Under the pieces are notes generated by a model. It worked only from the letters and a program-made list of their open reading frames with translations, was not told where the DNA came from and did no database searches. DNA of 64,000 bases from RGIG4079 sp045646905 (GTDB lineage: Bacteria > Bacteroidota > Bacteroidia > Bacteroidales > Muribaculaceae): NCBI GenBank assembly GCA_045646905.1, contig JAZRLP010000012.1:1-64000 (forward strand). The letters run 5' to 3'. Shown here piece by piece: positions 63,774-64,000 of the stretch; position 1 is the first letter of the stretch; each line of letters begins with the position of its first letter. Position numbers and translations under genes: made by a program.

Positions 63774-63804
63774 CAAATATAGTTTATTTATATTAGAAAA
63801 CAAA
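63774..63804 (-). promoter_or_regulatory. Promoter of the NAGPA-like gene
   Basis: On the minus strand TTTG (63804-63801), 19-nt spacer, TATATTTG (63781-63774). ATG follows 35 nt later at 63739. Confidence 0.75.
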
Positions 63805-63824
63805 GAGTTATATAATTTTAAAAC

Positions 63825-63857
63825 AAAGAGCCCCTCCTATAATAGGAAGGGCTCTTT
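63825..63857 (-). terminator. Terminator of the partial gene at the right edge
   Basis: AAAGAGCCC (63825-63833) and GGGCTCTTT (63849-63857) with further CTCCTAT/ATAGGAAG pairing give a long hairpin 18 nt after the stop at 63876. Confidence 0.85.
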
Positions 63858-63875
63858 ATATCGCAATAAGTTTTC

Positions 63876-64000
63876 TTATTTTTCTTCGATTGTTACAGCG
63901 CGACCAAGAGCTTGATATTTTTCACCAAGGTCAACAAGGTTAGCGTGGTTAACTTTAGCTTCAACTTGACCTTCAGGAACACCAAGTTTAGTGAGTTGTT
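63876..64000 (-). CDS. C-terminal end of an unrecognised protein (5' part outside window)
   Basis: The last 41 codons are visible: LTKLGVPEGQVEAKVNHAN, then LVDLGEKYQALGRAVTIEEK and TAA. The biased, regular codon use (GAA, AAA, CTT, GGT) resembles highly expressed genes such as glyS. No family can be assigned from this fragment. Confidence 0.7.
   Translation of the reverse strand, partial: QLTKLGVPEGQVEAKVNHANLVDLGEKYQALGRAVTIEEK

Overview
The window is chromosomal DNA from a Bacteroidales bacterium with roughly 40% GC. The evidence is: Bacteroidetes-type promoters (TAnnTTTG at -7, often with TTTG 19-20 nt upstream); C-terminal type IX secretion (T9SS) sorting domains on three large secreted proteins; a TPR-type hybrid two-component regulator; and the ftsX-DUF3098-uppP-truB-queA housekeeping cluster. 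A gut lineage such as Muribaculaceae or a relative is my guess; the sequence does not settle the family.

Layout. 0-9.6 kb: a minus-strand operon of an outer-membrane barrel, a small TANFOR/Fn3-like secreted protein and a giant modular surface protein that runs off the left edge (more than 2,400 residues). 9.9-16.9 kb: a T9SS-exported Ig-like protein and a 54-aa protein, divergent from a hybrid sensor/AraC regulator, with three phased direct repeats between them. 17.1-19.2 kb: glyS and an FKBP lipoprotein. 19.3-25.7 kb: a C4-dicarboxylate/aspartate region with aspartate 4-decarboxylase carrying a Cys-rich insert, an aspartate:alanine antiporter gene broken by an internal deletion, a DASS symporter and a porin. 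25.8-30.0 kb: a Sel1 repeat protein behind a structured leader, and a T9SS propeller/Fn3/CUB protein. 30.1-37.1 kb: an AraC regulator divergent from a six-gene TolC/HlyD/ABC-2 exporter operon. 37.2-41.1 kb: a DAACS symporter, an unusual 0.8-kb non-coding tract with two approximately 167-bp direct repeats full of GATAAC/GTTATC iterons, a CoA-transferase and a small membrane protein. 41.2-43.9 kb: miaB and an MFS transporter. 43.9-47.5 kb: three paralogous small barrels, a DUF6567-like lipoprotein behind a second structured leader, and an orphan HigA-like antitoxin. 47.5-50.3 kb: a His-rich TonB receptor and a His-rich membrane peptide. 50.5-56.9 kb: housekeeping operon. 57-63.7 kb: two large secreted proteins. 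The right edge holds the last 41 codons of an unrecognised gene.

The most promising novelties are five: the barrel/small-module/giant-protein operon; a pair of structured leader RNAs with the same architecture and a shared 5' motif; the duplicated iteron tract at 38.4-39.1 kb; a palindrome-plus-poly-G operator at identical promoter distance in front of two duplicated barrel genes; and the out-of-frame deletion in the aspT-like gene beside an intact, Cys-decorated asdA. All functional statements are inference from sequence reading; no database search was run.
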